Below the pieces are notes generated by a model that was given only the letters and a program-made list of their open reading frames with translations, was not told where the DNA came from and ran no database searches. Of a stretch of 64,000 bases of DNA, positions 8,002 to 15,949 are shown piece after piece; the first letter of the stretch is position 1, and each line of letters begins with the position of its first letter. The stretch comes from Pseudoteredinibacter isoporae_A (GTDB lineage: Bacteria > Pseudomonadota > Gammaproteobacteria > Pseudomonadales > Cellvibrionaceae). A program made the translations under genes and the position numbers. The DNA lies in the NCBI RefSeq assembly GCF_040372805.1, contig NZ_BAABWJ010000006.1, positions 1 through 64,000 of the forward strand, written 5' to 3'.

Positions 8002-8077
8002 TGGAGCGGGAAACGAGATTCGAACTCGCGACCCCAACCTTGGCAAGGTTGTGCTCTACCAACTGAGCTATTCCCGC
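8002..8077 (-). tRNA. tRNA-Gly (anticodon GCC), copy A
   Basis: The minus strand gives a 76-nt cloverleaf with encoded CCA, GCGGGAA acceptor stem and GTTCGAATC T loop. The anticodon loop reads TTGCCAA with GCC anticodon. It is co-transcribed after tRNA-Glu (8156-8081), separated by three bases. Confidence 0.97.
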
Positions 8078-8080
8078 AAA

Positions 8081-8156
8081 TGGCGTCCCCTAGGGGAGTC
8101 GAACCCCTGTTACCGCCGTGAAAGGGCGGTGTCCTAGGCCTCTAGACGAAGGGGAC
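8081..8156 (-). tRNA. tRNA-Glu (anticodon TTC), copy A
   Basis: A 76-nt minus-strand tRNA with encoded CCA, GTCCCCT acceptor stem, GGTTCGACTCC T arm and CTTTCAC anticodon loop (TTC). It is first in a two-tRNA transcript with tRNA-Gly. Confidence 0.97.
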
Positions 8157-8197
8157 GTAGGACTTTCCAAACACTGTCTGTGCCGGAAGAGCTGCGC

Positions 8198-8226
8198 ATT
8201 CTAGAGATCTACCCTACCCCTGTCAA
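8198..8226 (-). promoter_or_regulatory. Promoter of tRNA pair, copy A
   Basis: On the minus strand a perfect TTGACA (8226-8221), a 17-bp spacer and TAGAAT (8203-8198) are followed by a GC-rich discriminator (GCGCAGC). This is the classic arrangement of strong, stringently controlled stable-RNA promoters. Confidence 0.88.
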
Positions 8227-8470
8227 TACTAAGTTACGGTTTTTTTAATATTTTTGAAAAACAAAGACTTAGAGGCCGATTTTTGGACTGCCCCTGTTGT
8301 GAAAGCGCCCCTGAAAAGGCACTCAACTCAGCGGCTTCAGCGGCGCCCCAGTCATTAAAGCGCTGAACAAAAGCGATGCTACTCCCGAGGCCGGCAAACG
8401 AATAACAGCAAGCCACAAGACATGATCTCGTTTCGACGCAAGCAACGTTCAACGATATTAGGTTTTGAGT
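8205..8470. other. Spacer between the two tRNA units
   Basis: It contains the copy A promoter's -35 side and otherwise unique sequence. A 72-codon leftward open frame (8452-8234) has no ribosome binding site or recognisable product and is probably chance. Confidence 0.45.
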
Positions 8471-8501
8471 AATCTGCAGAAGTGCAAATAAGAAGAAAAA
8501 C

Positions 8502-8577
8502 TGGAGCGGGAAACGAGATTCGAACTCGCGACCCCAACCTTGGCAAGGTTGTGCTCTACCAACTGAGCTATTCCCGC
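8502..8577 (-). tRNA. tRNA-Gly (anticodon GCC), copy B
   Basis: Identical to the tRNA-Gly at 8002-8077, 500 bp away. It is second in the transcript from the promoter at 8698-8726. Confidence 0.97.
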
Positions 8578-8580
8578 AAA

Positions 8581-8656
8581 TGGCGTCCCCTAGGGGAGTC
8601 GAACCCCTGTTACCGCCGTGAAAGGGCGGTGTCCTAGGCCTCTAGACGAAGGGGAC
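8581..8656 (-). tRNA. tRNA-Glu (anticodon TTC), copy B
   Basis: Identical to the tRNA-Glu at 8081-8156. It is the first tRNA of the upstream unit. Confidence 0.97.
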
Positions 8657-8697
8657 TTAGGACCTTCAAAACGCTGTCTGCGTCAGAAGTGGGGCGC

Positions 8698-8726
8698 ATT
8701 CTATGGAGAGAGCCCCCTGCTGTCAA
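8698..8726 (-). promoter_or_regulatory. Promoter of tRNA pair, copy B
   Basis: Minus-strand TTGACA (8726-8721), a 17-bp spacer and TAGAAT (8703-8698), followed by a GCGCCCC discriminator. Same boxes as copy A with an unrelated spacer. Confidence 0.88.
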
Positions 8727-8770
8727 CCATTGATTTTAATTTTTATTGTTTTTGAAACAACGACTTAGCT

Positions 8771-8987
8771 CACTGGGCAATTTGCAGACAGAACGCCTAT
8801 TTCAGCAACAGGCCTCACTTGAACGGCCTTAAAAACCAACCGATTTGATTACAAATGCATCACTCATGCGCTGATCTTCTACAAATACCCTATATTCGTG
8901 TGCCAAATTGGTCGGACACTCTAATTTTTTTAAAAGCTGCCGATACACTGTCTATACTTTAACAATCGGCGTGGCACCTTGTTCAAC
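8771..8987. other. Upstream region of the 9086 gene
   Basis: A possible -10 box TATACT is at 8953-8958 with a weak TTAAAA at 8930-8935. It is enclosed by an inverted repeat GCCGAT (8939-8944) / ATCGGC (8965-8970), an operator-like arrangement. Nothing else stands out. Confidence 0.4.
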
Positions 8988-9062
8988 ATGATTAGGGACG
9001 AACAAATGACAACAGTGCCAACGCGAAAGGAAAACCTCGGGGCCACCCCGATTAACATGTAA
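8988..9062 (+). CDS. Possible small ORF upstream of the 9086 gene
   Basis: A 24-codon frame ends at TAA 9060-9062, only 23 bp before the next gene. An internal ATG at 9006 has AGGG upstream and would give the 18-residue MTTVPTRKENLGATPINM. It sits after a plausible promoter and could be a leader peptide or a chance frame. A small CGGGG/CCCCG hairpin lies within it. Evidence is weak. Confidence 0.25.
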   Translation: MIRDEQMTTVPTRKENLGATPINM

Positions 9063-9085
9063 GACCCACCGAGAAGCGCGTATTT

Positions 9086-9862
9086 ATGGGAGCCAATGTA
9101 CCAATTATGGTCACTGCAGGAATTGTCATTGTCTTGGCAGTTCTGGCTTGCTATGCCCTATTCACCCATAGTGTTAATTCCAAACGCGAAAAGCGTCGTC
9201 TGTTTATCAATTCATTGAAAAGCCGAGCGCGAAAAATTGACGAGACCATGGCCTGCTTCCCACCCAATTATCTTGGTTCAGCCCTAACCTTGATCATTCA
9301 ACAGGCCCTGGTGGTTACCTATGAAGAGTTGTGCCAGTTGCAACCCGAGGAAGAACGCCATAAGTCGATGCTTCAACAAGCCAATGAACGTTATCTCGCC
9401 CTGAGCAAGCAAAAAGGCGGAAACCAACTCAAGTCATTGAGCAATGCGCGCCAGATTACGGGCACCCGCAAAAACCTGAAGCTGCTATTGAAGTTCTTTC
9501 AACAGCTCGGGCAGAAAGGCGCGCTGAATCATGCCAAAGCCAGTGAAGCCCGAACCATTATCAAAAACAAAATGGCATTGCTGGCCGCCGATGAACACGA
9601 CATTTTAGCTCGCGGCGCCCTAACCAACGGCAAACATCAATTGGCCGCACACTACTTCACCCAGGCCAATACCGTGTTGAGCAAATACAATAGCGACCAG
9701 GTATTCAACGAAAACATTCGTAACCATCAGGAATGGATTAAAAGCGCCAGTGATATGGCGAAAGCCGAACAGGCACGAATCAAAGCTGAAAAAGAAGCGA
9801 TGGAAGCCGAATCCAAGAAGTGGGATGACGGCGATTGGAAGAAAAAGAATTTTTACGATTAG
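9086..9862 (+). CDS. Hypothetical membrane-anchored protein
   Basis: A 258-residue protein with one N-terminal membrane helix (about residues 6-28) and short periplasmic start, followed by a basic patch (NSKREKRRLF). The rest is a long, mostly helical cytoplasmic part. The C-terminal 50 residues (from about 205) are highly charged and probably coiled coil, ending in KKWDDGDWKKKNFYD. I do not recognise the family. It is a single gene with its own promoter region and a strong hairpin after the stop. The start ATG 9086 fits the membrane segment. Confidence 0.7.
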   Translation: MGANVPIMVTAGIVIVLAVLACYALFTHSVNSKREKRRLFINSLKSRARKIDETMACFPPNYLGSALTLIIQQALVVTYEELCQLQPEEERHKSMLQQANERYLALSKQKGGNQLKSLSNARQITGTRKNLKLLLKFFQQLGQKGALNHAKASEARTIIKNKMALLAADEHDILARGALTNGKHQLAAHYFTQANTVLSKYNSDQVFNENIRNHQEWIKSASDMAKAEQARIKAEKEAMEAESKKWDDGDWKKKNFYD

Positions 9863-9908
9863 CCGGCGCGAACGCCGGCCTTCTATTTACCGGGTTTTGG
9901 CAACCCGG
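9862..9908. terminator. Two hairpins between convergent genes
   Basis: A perfect GCCGGCG-CGAA-CGCCGGC hairpin (9862-9879) starts at the TAG stop and is followed by CTTCTATTT, serving the rightward gene. A second stem CCGGGTT/AACCCGG (9890-9908) follows at once and probably serves the leftward DUF1499 gene. Confidence 0.65.
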
Positions 9909-9920
9909 CGGCAAATCACT

Positions 9921-10661
9921 CTAACGCTGCATTGCGTCCATAAACGCCTGAATACGCTTGGCGTTTGCGCCCAAATCACTCACACCTACACGAGACGCTG
10001 AACGCATATCCAATACACTGCCGCTGGCACTGGGTTCAATGCGAATAATCACATCGTCTTTAAAACCAAAGACCGCGCTCTCAACCAATGCTTCAATGTG
10101 ACCGGTTTTTGCGTCTTCCCACTGCACCGCCCAACCCATATTCTCAACGACCTGCTTGGCTTTGTTAAAAGTGTCCGCAGGGCTTGAACTTAAACGTAGA
10201 GGTTTAATGTGCGGATAGCTTTTTGCCTGAATATCAGGAAGCTCTTCGGAGTTGTAATCAATGGAGTTATCACTTTCACTGCGCTCCACCAAAGCAGAAA
10301 CAAACAGTGGCGGTCGAGACGTATCGGTACTGATGTCATGAATCGGCGGCACCGAAAAGGCCGCCAGGCCGACGGTCCCCATAATCGCTAACAGAGGCAG
10401 TGCACCAATAACAACGGCAATCAAACTGCTGTTTCGCAGGCTGCTGTTTTTGGCAAACAAGGTGTACAGGACAACCAGCAAGGCCAAGACACCCAAAGCA
10501 GAAACGATCAACATCAACAGGGCCGAACCTAGAAAACCTTTACCGAGATCCAAGGCGCCACTGCGGTAGGCAAGTATCAACAGAGGCACGATGCCCAGCA
10601 AGACTACCTGCAATCTGATCAGCCATATCGTCCAGGGTTTTTTAGGGCTTGAAGTGTTCAT
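9921..10661 (-). CDS. DUF1499 domain-containing membrane protein
   Basis: A 246-residue protein with three membrane helices in its first 110 residues (for example LIRLQVVLLGIVPLLILAY and SALLMLIVSALGVLALLVVL). A C-terminal DUF1499 domain follows, with PPIHDIST, the AFNKAKQVVENMGWxV-like helix and MRSASRVGVSDLGANAKRI, which is the diagnostic end of the family. DUF1499 proteins have no established function. The gene is followed by a small gap and the Tag-like gene in the same direction. Confidence 0.82.
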   Translation of the reverse strand: MNTSSPKKPWTIWLIRLQVVLLGIVPLLILAYRSGALDLGKGFLGSALLMLIVSALGVLALLVVLYTLFAKNSSLRNSSLIAVVIGALPLLAIMGTVGLAAFSVPPIHDISTDTSRPPLFVSALVERSESDNSIDYNSEELPDIQAKSYPHIKPLRLSSSPADTFNKAKQVVENMGWAVQWEDAKTGHIEALVESAVFGFKDDVIIRIEPSASGSVLDMRSASRVGVSDLGANAKRIQAFMDAMQR

Positions 10662-10774
10662 AAATTACCTTTTCACTGTGTACTATGTATTGTTTTAAAT
10701 TTTGAATGCTTGGCAATTCTAATGCGTAGGTTCGTTAACACATCAGTCTCGCGAGTATCTTCTTAGTCGAATCA

Positions 10775-11449
10775 CTAATTCACGTTAGCGGTGAAAGAAA
10801 TGATTCGGCTGATATGTGCCATGGGCAAACCACTTTCTTCCTGCCACTGATTAAAGGCTTGCTGGGCCTGGCGAATGTCTCTTTGGGCTGTGGGCTTTTT
10901 ATCCAGCACTTCCTGGGATATAAGACTCGCTACAACATCGTCCGTCAAGACAAATGTATCTCGCCCGACCATACGTAAGAAACGCGGCGCGGATAAACCG
11001 CCTAACTGTGCGCCTTTTTTCTTTAACATAAACCAAAGCTCACACAGAGCCTCCGATGGCCACTCCGCGAGAAATGTGCCAAAGCCGCCAAACTCCTGGC
11101 TGATTTCACGAACCATTTGCGCGTTGCTGCGAATGGAGCGTATCTTGCCAAAATGGCGAATGATGTCTTTATTGTGCATTTGTGCTTCCAGATCCTCATC
11201 GCTCATCATTAAGACATCGTAAGGATCAAAGTCGTGGAAAGCTTTTTCAAAGGCAGGCCATTTTCGATCGACCAGTTCATGTTTTAAACCGGCGCGAAAA
11301 ACCCGCAAGCTCATCATCGATAAATAGTAGGCATCGTCCTTCGCCTTGAGTTGTTTGGCAGAAGCCACTTTCGGTAGTAACTTTTTAACCTCAGCCGAAC
11401 CCCCTTTGTGCAGTTCGGCTGTCGCCAGAATATCGGCAAATGCAAGCAT
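10775..11449 (-). CDS. DNA-3-methyladenine glycosylase I family protein (Tag-like)
   Basis: A 224-residue protein resembling the Tag/AlkA-unrelated adenine glycosylase family, which removes 3-methyladenine from DNA. Visible segments are LSMMSLRVFRAGLKHELVDRKW, FEKAFHDFDPYDVLMMSDEDLE and KIRSIRSNAQMV. These match the family's helices around the substrate pocket. The ATG at 11449 overlaps the msrB stop (TGATG) with GAGG upstream, so it is translationally coupled to msrB. A TTG just before was rejected as start. Confidence 0.8.
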   Translation of the reverse strand: MLAFADILATAELHKGGSAEVKKLLPKVASAKQLKAKDDAYYLSMMSLRVFRAGLKHELVDRKWPAFEKAFHDFDPYDVLMMSDEDLEAQMHNKDIIRHFGKIRSIRSNAQMVREISQEFGGFGTFLAEWPSEALCELWFMLKKKGAQLGGLSAPRFLRMVGRDTFVLTDDVVASLISQEVLDKKPTAQRDIRQAQQAFNQWQEESGLPMAHISRIISFTANVN

Positions 11450-11844
11450 CAATCTTCCTCTTTAAATCGAATCGATAGGGAATTTATACAATAGCGGAGC
11501 CCATTGGGCGCCGGGCCATCAGTGAACACATGACCGAGGTGGCTGGCGCATTTTCGACAATGCACTTCGGTACGAACCATACCGTGGCTGCGATCCATCT
11601 GTTCTTCTACCGCCTTGCGGTCACTGGGCGCCGTAAAGCTGGGCCAACCACAGCCGGAATCGTATTTGGCCTCAGATTCAAACAGCGCTTCACCACAGCA
11701 GCGACACAAATATTGGCCTTCTTCTTTATGATTCCAGTATTCGCCAGTAAATGCTCGCTCGGTACCCTGCTCTCGGCAGACATGAAATTCGTCATCACTC
11801 AGCTTATTACGCCAATATTCGTGGTTTTTTAAATCATCCGTCAT
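11449..11844 (-). CDS. msrB: Peptide-methionine (R)-S-oxide reductase
   Basis: MsrB repairs the R form of methionine sulfoxide in proteins. The 131-residue product has the catalytic Cys119 in RYCINSLS, GCGWPSF (64-70), and both zinc-binding pairs: Cys47/Cys50 and Cys96/Cys99. I chose ATG 11844, which has GAGG upstream and begins MTDDLKNHEYW as in the family. The longer frame to 11901 adds 19 atypical residues. It forms an operon with the Tag-like glycosylase, linking protein and DNA repair. Confidence 0.95.
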   Translation of the reverse strand: MTDDLKNHEYWRNKLSDDEFHVCREQGTERAFTGEYWNHKEEGQYLCRCCGEALFESEAKYDSGCGWPSFTAPSDRKAVEEQMDRSHGMVRTEVHCRKCASHLGHVFTDGPAPNGLRYCINSLSIRFKEED

Positions 11845-11983
11845 AATCAGCCTCTTATTTAGCCCGAGCGCCCATAGAATCGTTTTAATTCCAGGCAACA
11901 AGCCCTAGAATACCAGACCTTAACAAAACAAGGGCCTGCTTGCAGGTCTAATAAAAGTACAACACCAGCAAAAGCACTACATC

Positions 11984-13198
11984 ATGTACACCATAGAAAA
12001 GTCCGACAAGTTACACGGGGTCTGCTACGACATCAGAGGCCCAGTGCTCGAACATGCTCAACGCATGGAAGAAGATGGCAGCCGAATCCTGAAGTTAAAC
12101 ATTGGCAATCCAGCGCCCTTCGATTTTGCCGCGCCAGACGAAATTATTAAAGACGTCATCCTGAACCTAAGTGAAGCCGAGGGTTATACCCACTCCAAAG
12201 GCCTGTTTGCAGCACGTAAGGCCATTATGCAGGAATGTCAGAAGCTCGAAATCCCAGGTGTGGAGATTGAGGACATTTACATCGGTAATGGTGTCAGTGA
12301 ACTGATCGCGATGGCGACCCAGGCCCTATTGAATGATGGTGACGAAATCCTGGTGCCCGCTCCCGATTACCCATTGTGGACGGCTGCGGTCGGACTCGGT
12401 GGCGGTAAGCCCGTTCACTATCTCTGTGATGAACAATCCGACTGGCAACCTGCTCTCGATGATATCCGCAACAAGATCACCGATCGCACGCGAGCCCTGG
12501 TCATCATCAATCCAAATAACCCTACCGGCGCGGTTTACAGTGAGGCCATGCTGGAAGCGCTTGTACAGATAGCCCGAGACCACAATCTCGTGCTCTTTGC
12601 TGATGAGATATACAGCAAGATCCTGTACGAGGAGGCGAGTTTCACTCCTCTGGGCCGTTTAGCTCAGGATGTTGTCTGCATCAGCTTTAATGGCTTGTCC
12701 AAATCTTATCGTCTCGCCGGCTTCCGCTGTGGCTGGATGATTATTTCCGGGGCTAAACACCTGGCAAAAGGCTATCGTGAAGGCTTGGATATGCTGGCAT
12801 CCATGCGCCTGTGCGCCAATGTGCCTGCCATGTTCGCGGTTCAGACTGCTCTTGGCGGCTACCAGAGCATCAATGAATTAATTCTGCCCGGCGGGCGCTT
12901 ACTCGAACAGCGCAATGTCGGCTATGACGCCATTACGCAGATTCCGGGGATTTCCTGTGTGAAACCCAAAGGGGCACTTTACCTGTTCCCCAAAATTGAT
13001 CTGGATATCCACAAGATCCGCGATGACGAGCAGATGGTGCTGGATTTTCTGCGCCAGCAAAAAGTGCTTTTGGTTCAAGGTACCGCCTTTAACTGGCCAA
13101 CGCCGGACCATTTCCGCATTGTGTTTCTGCCACGTACGGAAGAACTTCACGACGCCATTGATCGCTTTGCGCAGTTTATTGAACACTACCGCCAATAA
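11984..13198 (+). CDS. alaA: Alanine-synthesising aminotransferase
   Basis: AlaA makes alanine from pyruvate and glutamate with pyridoxal phosphate. The 404-residue product aligns with E. coli AlaA (YfbQ) throughout: NVCYDIRGPVL-like start, KLNIGNPAPF, NPNNPTGAVYS, and FNGLSKSYRLAGFRCGW with the PLP lysine Lys240. The start ATG 11984 gives MYTIEKSDKLHGVCYDIRGP, the expected N-terminus. It is divergent from msrB and followed 31 bp later by a small unknown gene. Confidence 0.96.
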   Translation: MYTIEKSDKLHGVCYDIRGPVLEHAQRMEEDGSRILKLNIGNPAPFDFAAPDEIIKDVILNLSEAEGYTHSKGLFAARKAIMQECQKLEIPGVEIEDIYIGNGVSELIAMATQALLNDGDEILVPAPDYPLWTAAVGLGGGKPVHYLCDEQSDWQPALDDIRNKITDRTRALVIINPNNPTGAVYSEAMLEALVQIARDHNLVLFADEIYSKILYEEASFTPLGRLAQDVVCISFNGLSKSYRLAGFRCGWMIISGAKHLAKGYREGLDMLASMRLCANVPAMFAVQTALGGYQSINELILPGGRLLEQRNVGYDAITQIPGISCVKPKGALYLFPKIDLDIHKIRDDEQMVLDFLRQQKVLLVQGTAFNWPTPDHFRIVFLPRTEELHDAIDRFAQFIEHYRQ

Positions 13199-13229
13199 CG
13201 AGTGAACCAAAAGAAGGAAGAAGCAGCGT

Positions 13230-13679
13230 ATGGGTGATCTACATATCGATGATTTCTATCGAGACAGTGCGCGCATCCTGCTTCAACTTTATCGTCACTT
13301 TCCCAGACGCGAGCTCATTTACACTGAGGACATTGCCGGACCAGATACGCCAGATGATTTCGGCTTACCCAGTGATCGCCACCAAGCCTGCTTCGCCACG
13401 ATGCTCTGGCTCGCCGAAAACGATTACCTGAGTTATGACAGCACCATCGCACAGGAAGCGCTGGATCAAGCGGTATTGAACCAGCGTGGTTTCAATCTGT
13501 TGGCCTCATTGGAGAATCAGAGCGAATACCTGGCCGAAGAAGCAAGCCAGGAAGAAACAAATCAGGAAGCAAACAGTCCGACCGAGCCTATCACCCGAAG
13601 CCAGCTGCTACGATACAAACTGAAGCGTGAAAGCTCCACCCGCTTGAACCACTACATGCGGCACCTGTTAACGCTTTAA
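13230..13679 (+). CDS. Conserved hypothetical protein downstream of alaA
   Basis: A 149-residue soluble protein. The first 90 residues look folded (DDFYRDSARILLQLYRHFPR, then FGLPSDRHQACFATMLWLAENDYL, reminiscent of a winged-helix-like fold). The middle is an acidic Glu/Gln-rich linker (about 98-120) and the end is basic. I do not recognise a named family. AAGGAAGAAG lies before the ATG, 31 bp after alaA, so the two are probably co-transcribed. Confidence 0.68.
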   Translation: MGDLHIDDFYRDSARILLQLYRHFPRRELIYTEDIAGPDTPDDFGLPSDRHQACFATMLWLAENDYLSYDSTIAQEALDQAVLNQRGFNLLASLENQSEYLAEEASQEETNQEANSPTEPITRSQLLRYKLKRESSTRLNHYMRHLLTL

Positions 13680-13702
13680 AGCCGTGACCTGCAGACCAGC
13701 CC

Positions 13703-14698
13703 CTAAGAGCGCGAGTCTTGCCATTCACCGGTATAACGATAATGAAACAGCTTTAACTGCTGATCTTTATTGCGATCTGGAAAATCTTCACAGGGCTCAA
13801 GGCGCCCAAGCAAAATACAGTCCGGACATTCCTGCACAATCAGTTCAGAGATAAATTCCTCGCCGAGCTCAGGGGCATTGAGGCATAACAAAATATCGGC
13901 TCCCTTCTCCGCCAATTGTGGAATTCGGCGGATTAATTTGGCGTAATCCTGCTTTGCCACAAAGCTGCCGCGCTGAAAAGACGGTGGATCAAACACCAAC
14001 ACCCCATAAGGACCAGGGCGACGAATACGCCCCCAGGATTTCAAAATATTTTCGGCCAGAAATCGGCTTTTGCAATTTGCCACTTCCGCGACGCCCATAT
14101 TCAACTGGTGATTTTTTTGCCCCTGCTTCAAGGCGCCTCTGGCCATATCCACATTCACCACTTCATGTGCCCCCGCCGCGGCCGCAACAACACTGAATGC
14201 GCAGGTGTAAGAAAACAGGTTCAATACCTTCCGCCCTTTTGCACACTGTTCAATCCAGTTGCGTCCGGGCTCCATGTCCAGAAAAAAGCCACTGTTTTGA
14301 CGCCCGCCCAATTGAACCTGAAATCTTAACTCTCCTCGCTGGGCAAACAGTGGGGCATCCACATCAAATTCGGGATGCGTATACAGCCATTCACTCGGCG
14401 CACCCTGTTGAAAACGATACGAGACTCCAATCGCTTGAATACCCTCCGCGTCTGCCACAGGGCGCAATCGTTCGCACAGCTTCGCCAGGAAGCCATCTTC
14501 CGGCTCGGCAAAACACGTTAGCCAGAGCACCGGGGCATAATAATCAATCACCAGCCATTCCAGGCCCGGATAACATTGGCCACGACCATGAAAGAGACGT
14601 CGCGAGTCACTTGAGTGCAACACGCCCGCTTCTCGTTTGCTCTGAAGATGTTGTTCCAACTGTTCAATCAATTGTTCTGCTTGTGCACTCGAACCCAC
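13703..14698 (-). CDS. Class I SAM-dependent methyltransferase (RlmI/COG1092-like)
   Basis: The product has an N-terminal substrate-binding part and a Rossmann methyltransferase domain: GGRQNSGFFLDMEPGRNWI, then motif I VLNLFSYTCAFSVVAAAAGA and catalytic-region FDPPSFQRG. This matches the RlmI/RlmK-type 23S rRNA cytosine/guanine methyltransferases, though the PUA domain of RlmI is not obvious. The start is probably GTG 14698 with GAGG six bases upstream; a TTG at 14710 is possible. The exact target is unknown. It lies downstream of the NAD-kinase-like gene. Confidence 0.8.
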   Translation of the reverse strand: MGSSAQAEQLIEQLEQHLQSKREAGVLHSSDSRRLFHGRGQCYPGLEWLVIDYYAPVLWLTCFAEPEDGFLAKLCERLRPVADAEGIQAIGVSYRFQQGAPSEWLYTHPEFDVDAPLFAQRGELRFQVQLGGRQNSGFFLDMEPGRNWIEQCAKGRKVLNLFSYTCAFSVVAAAAGAHEVVNVDMARGALKQGQKNHQLNMGVAEVANCKSRFLAENILKSWGRIRRPGPYGVLVFDPPSFQRGSFVAKQDYAKLIRRIPQLAEKGADILLCLNAPELGEEFISELIVQECPDCILLGRLEPCEDFPDRNKDQQLKLFHYRYTGEWQDSRS

Positions 14699-14761
14699 GG
14701 TCTGCCTCAATGTTGGTGAAAAATAGTCGGGATGTTGACTGGATAGAGATTGTATGTCGGA

Positions 14762-15922
14762 CTACAAACCACAGCTTATTGGATAATAAATGGTGTCTCG
14801 ATAACCGGTGGTTACGGGCACATGTCCGCTCAGCGCGCGATCCAGTTCGGCATCGTTACTGTCAACCAACAGGGGGCGCTGCTCCAGTTCCTTAATCTTT
14901 GTTTTCGTTGCCACAACCCATAAGTTGTCCTGACCGAGCATTCGGAGCACATTGGGGCTCAGCTGTTGATTGCCCCGCCCCAGTAAGTGCCCTTGCCCAC
15001 CTATTGCGGTAATAATGGCGGTGCACTGGTCGGTATGTTGCTCCAGAAACGCTTCCAGGTAAGACGCGTTTACGTCGGTTGCGAGTAACTCACCCTGGTG
15101 CAGCACATCAAAGCCCAGTAAAGTGCCCTCCAGCTGAAGTTCATCCAATATGGCCTTGGGCGTACTCCCCGGCCCGATCAGGTAATAACGCTCGTCGTCC
15201 AATCGTTCGACAATATCTGCGGCAATATCCGCCAGTACCAATTCCTCAACTTCACGCCCGGAATTTTTGGTTTGCTGAACAAAATGGCCAACTTCAGGCA
15301 CCCACAATTCACCATAGTATTTGGAACGCACCTGACCTTGGCGGAACAGTGATTCATCAATATCACGAACCTCTTGTTCGCGAAGATCCACCAAACCATT
15401 TTTTAACAGCAGCTGAAGAACTTCGGCCGCCGACTCAGGATTAATCGCAAATACCGCCGAGTGCATTTTCACCCCCGCCGGAATGCCCAAACACACTTGT
15501 TCACGATGCTCACTCGACAGACCATTGACCATATTGCGCGCAGTACCATCACCACCAACGAACAGCAGTAAATCGATACCTGATTCCGCCAACTCATGCG
15601 CCAGGCGTTCACTGTCTTCGGCAGAGGTATACGACTCACCAGATAAGGTTCCGACCACTGTAACATCGGCAAACCCCATATCCTGCAACAGATCAGCGCC
15701 CATCACACCCGGCGCAGCTAAAAGACTCAGGCGGTCCTGCTGAGTCAGCAGAGGGGCCAACGCGCGCTTGGCCCGCGCCATTGAGCGACTGTTACGGGCC
15801 CGCAAATCGTCACTGATATCGTCACTGCCTTTCAGACCCTCTGGTCCACCAAGACCAGCATAGGGATTTAACAAAAAGGCCAAACGAAACCGAGGAGTTG
15901 ATGAAGAGCTTGAATGAGTCAT
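14762..15922 (-). CDS. ATP-NAD kinase family protein (COG3199-like)
   Basis: The 386-residue product starts FRLAFLLNPYAGLGG, the typical N-terminus of the AcoX/NAD-kinase-like group, and has the nucleotide-binding GGDGTARN motif and the conserved GIPAGVKMHSAVFA segment. A third motif GGQGHLLGRGNQQLSP is shared with that group. It probably phosphorylates NAD or a related substrate; activity is not proven for most members. I chose ATG 15922 over an upstream TTG. It is followed by the methyltransferase gene. Confidence 0.82.
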   Translation of the reverse strand: MTHSSSSSTPRFRLAFLLNPYAGLGGPEGLKGSDDISDDLRARNSRSMARAKRALAPLLTQQDRLSLLAAPGVMGADLLQDMGFADVTVVGTLSGESYTSAEDSERLAHELAESGIDLLLFVGGDGTARNMVNGLSSEHREQVCLGIPAGVKMHSAVFAINPESAAEVLQLLLKNGLVDLREQEVRDIDESLFRQGQVRSKYYGELWVPEVGHFVQQTKNSGREVEELVLADIAADIVERLDDERYYLIGPGSTPKAILDELQLEGTLLGFDVLHQGELLATDVNASYLEAFLEQHTDQCTAIITAIGGQGHLLGRGNQQLSPNVLRMLGQDNLWVVATKTKIKELEQRPLLVDSNDAELDRALSGHVPVTTGYRDTIYYPISCGL

Positions 15923-15949
15923 TAACAATACAACCGAGATAAAACGTAT

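Larger units (their letters stand above)
7971..8272. repeat. Tandem tRNA repeat unit, copy A
   Basis: About 300 bp carrying a tRNA-Glu/tRNA-Gly pair, its promoter and its trailing hairpin recurs exactly 500 bp to the right (8471-8770). The tRNA part (about 8002-8156) is essentially identical between copies. The promoter and flanks have diverged but still align. The 200 bp between units appear unrelated. Confidence 0.8.
8471..8770. repeat. Tandem tRNA repeat unit, copy B
   Basis: This is the second copy of the tRNA-Glu/tRNA-Gly unit at a period of exactly 500 bp. Its trailing hairpin at 8472-8489 keeps the same stem with one G-T wobble. Promoter boxes are conserved while the spacer between them has diverged completely. 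Confidence 0.8.

Noticed and set aside
8234..8452. Leftward 72-codon frame between tRNA units
   Set aside because: No ribosome binding site; overlaps the tRNA promoter region.
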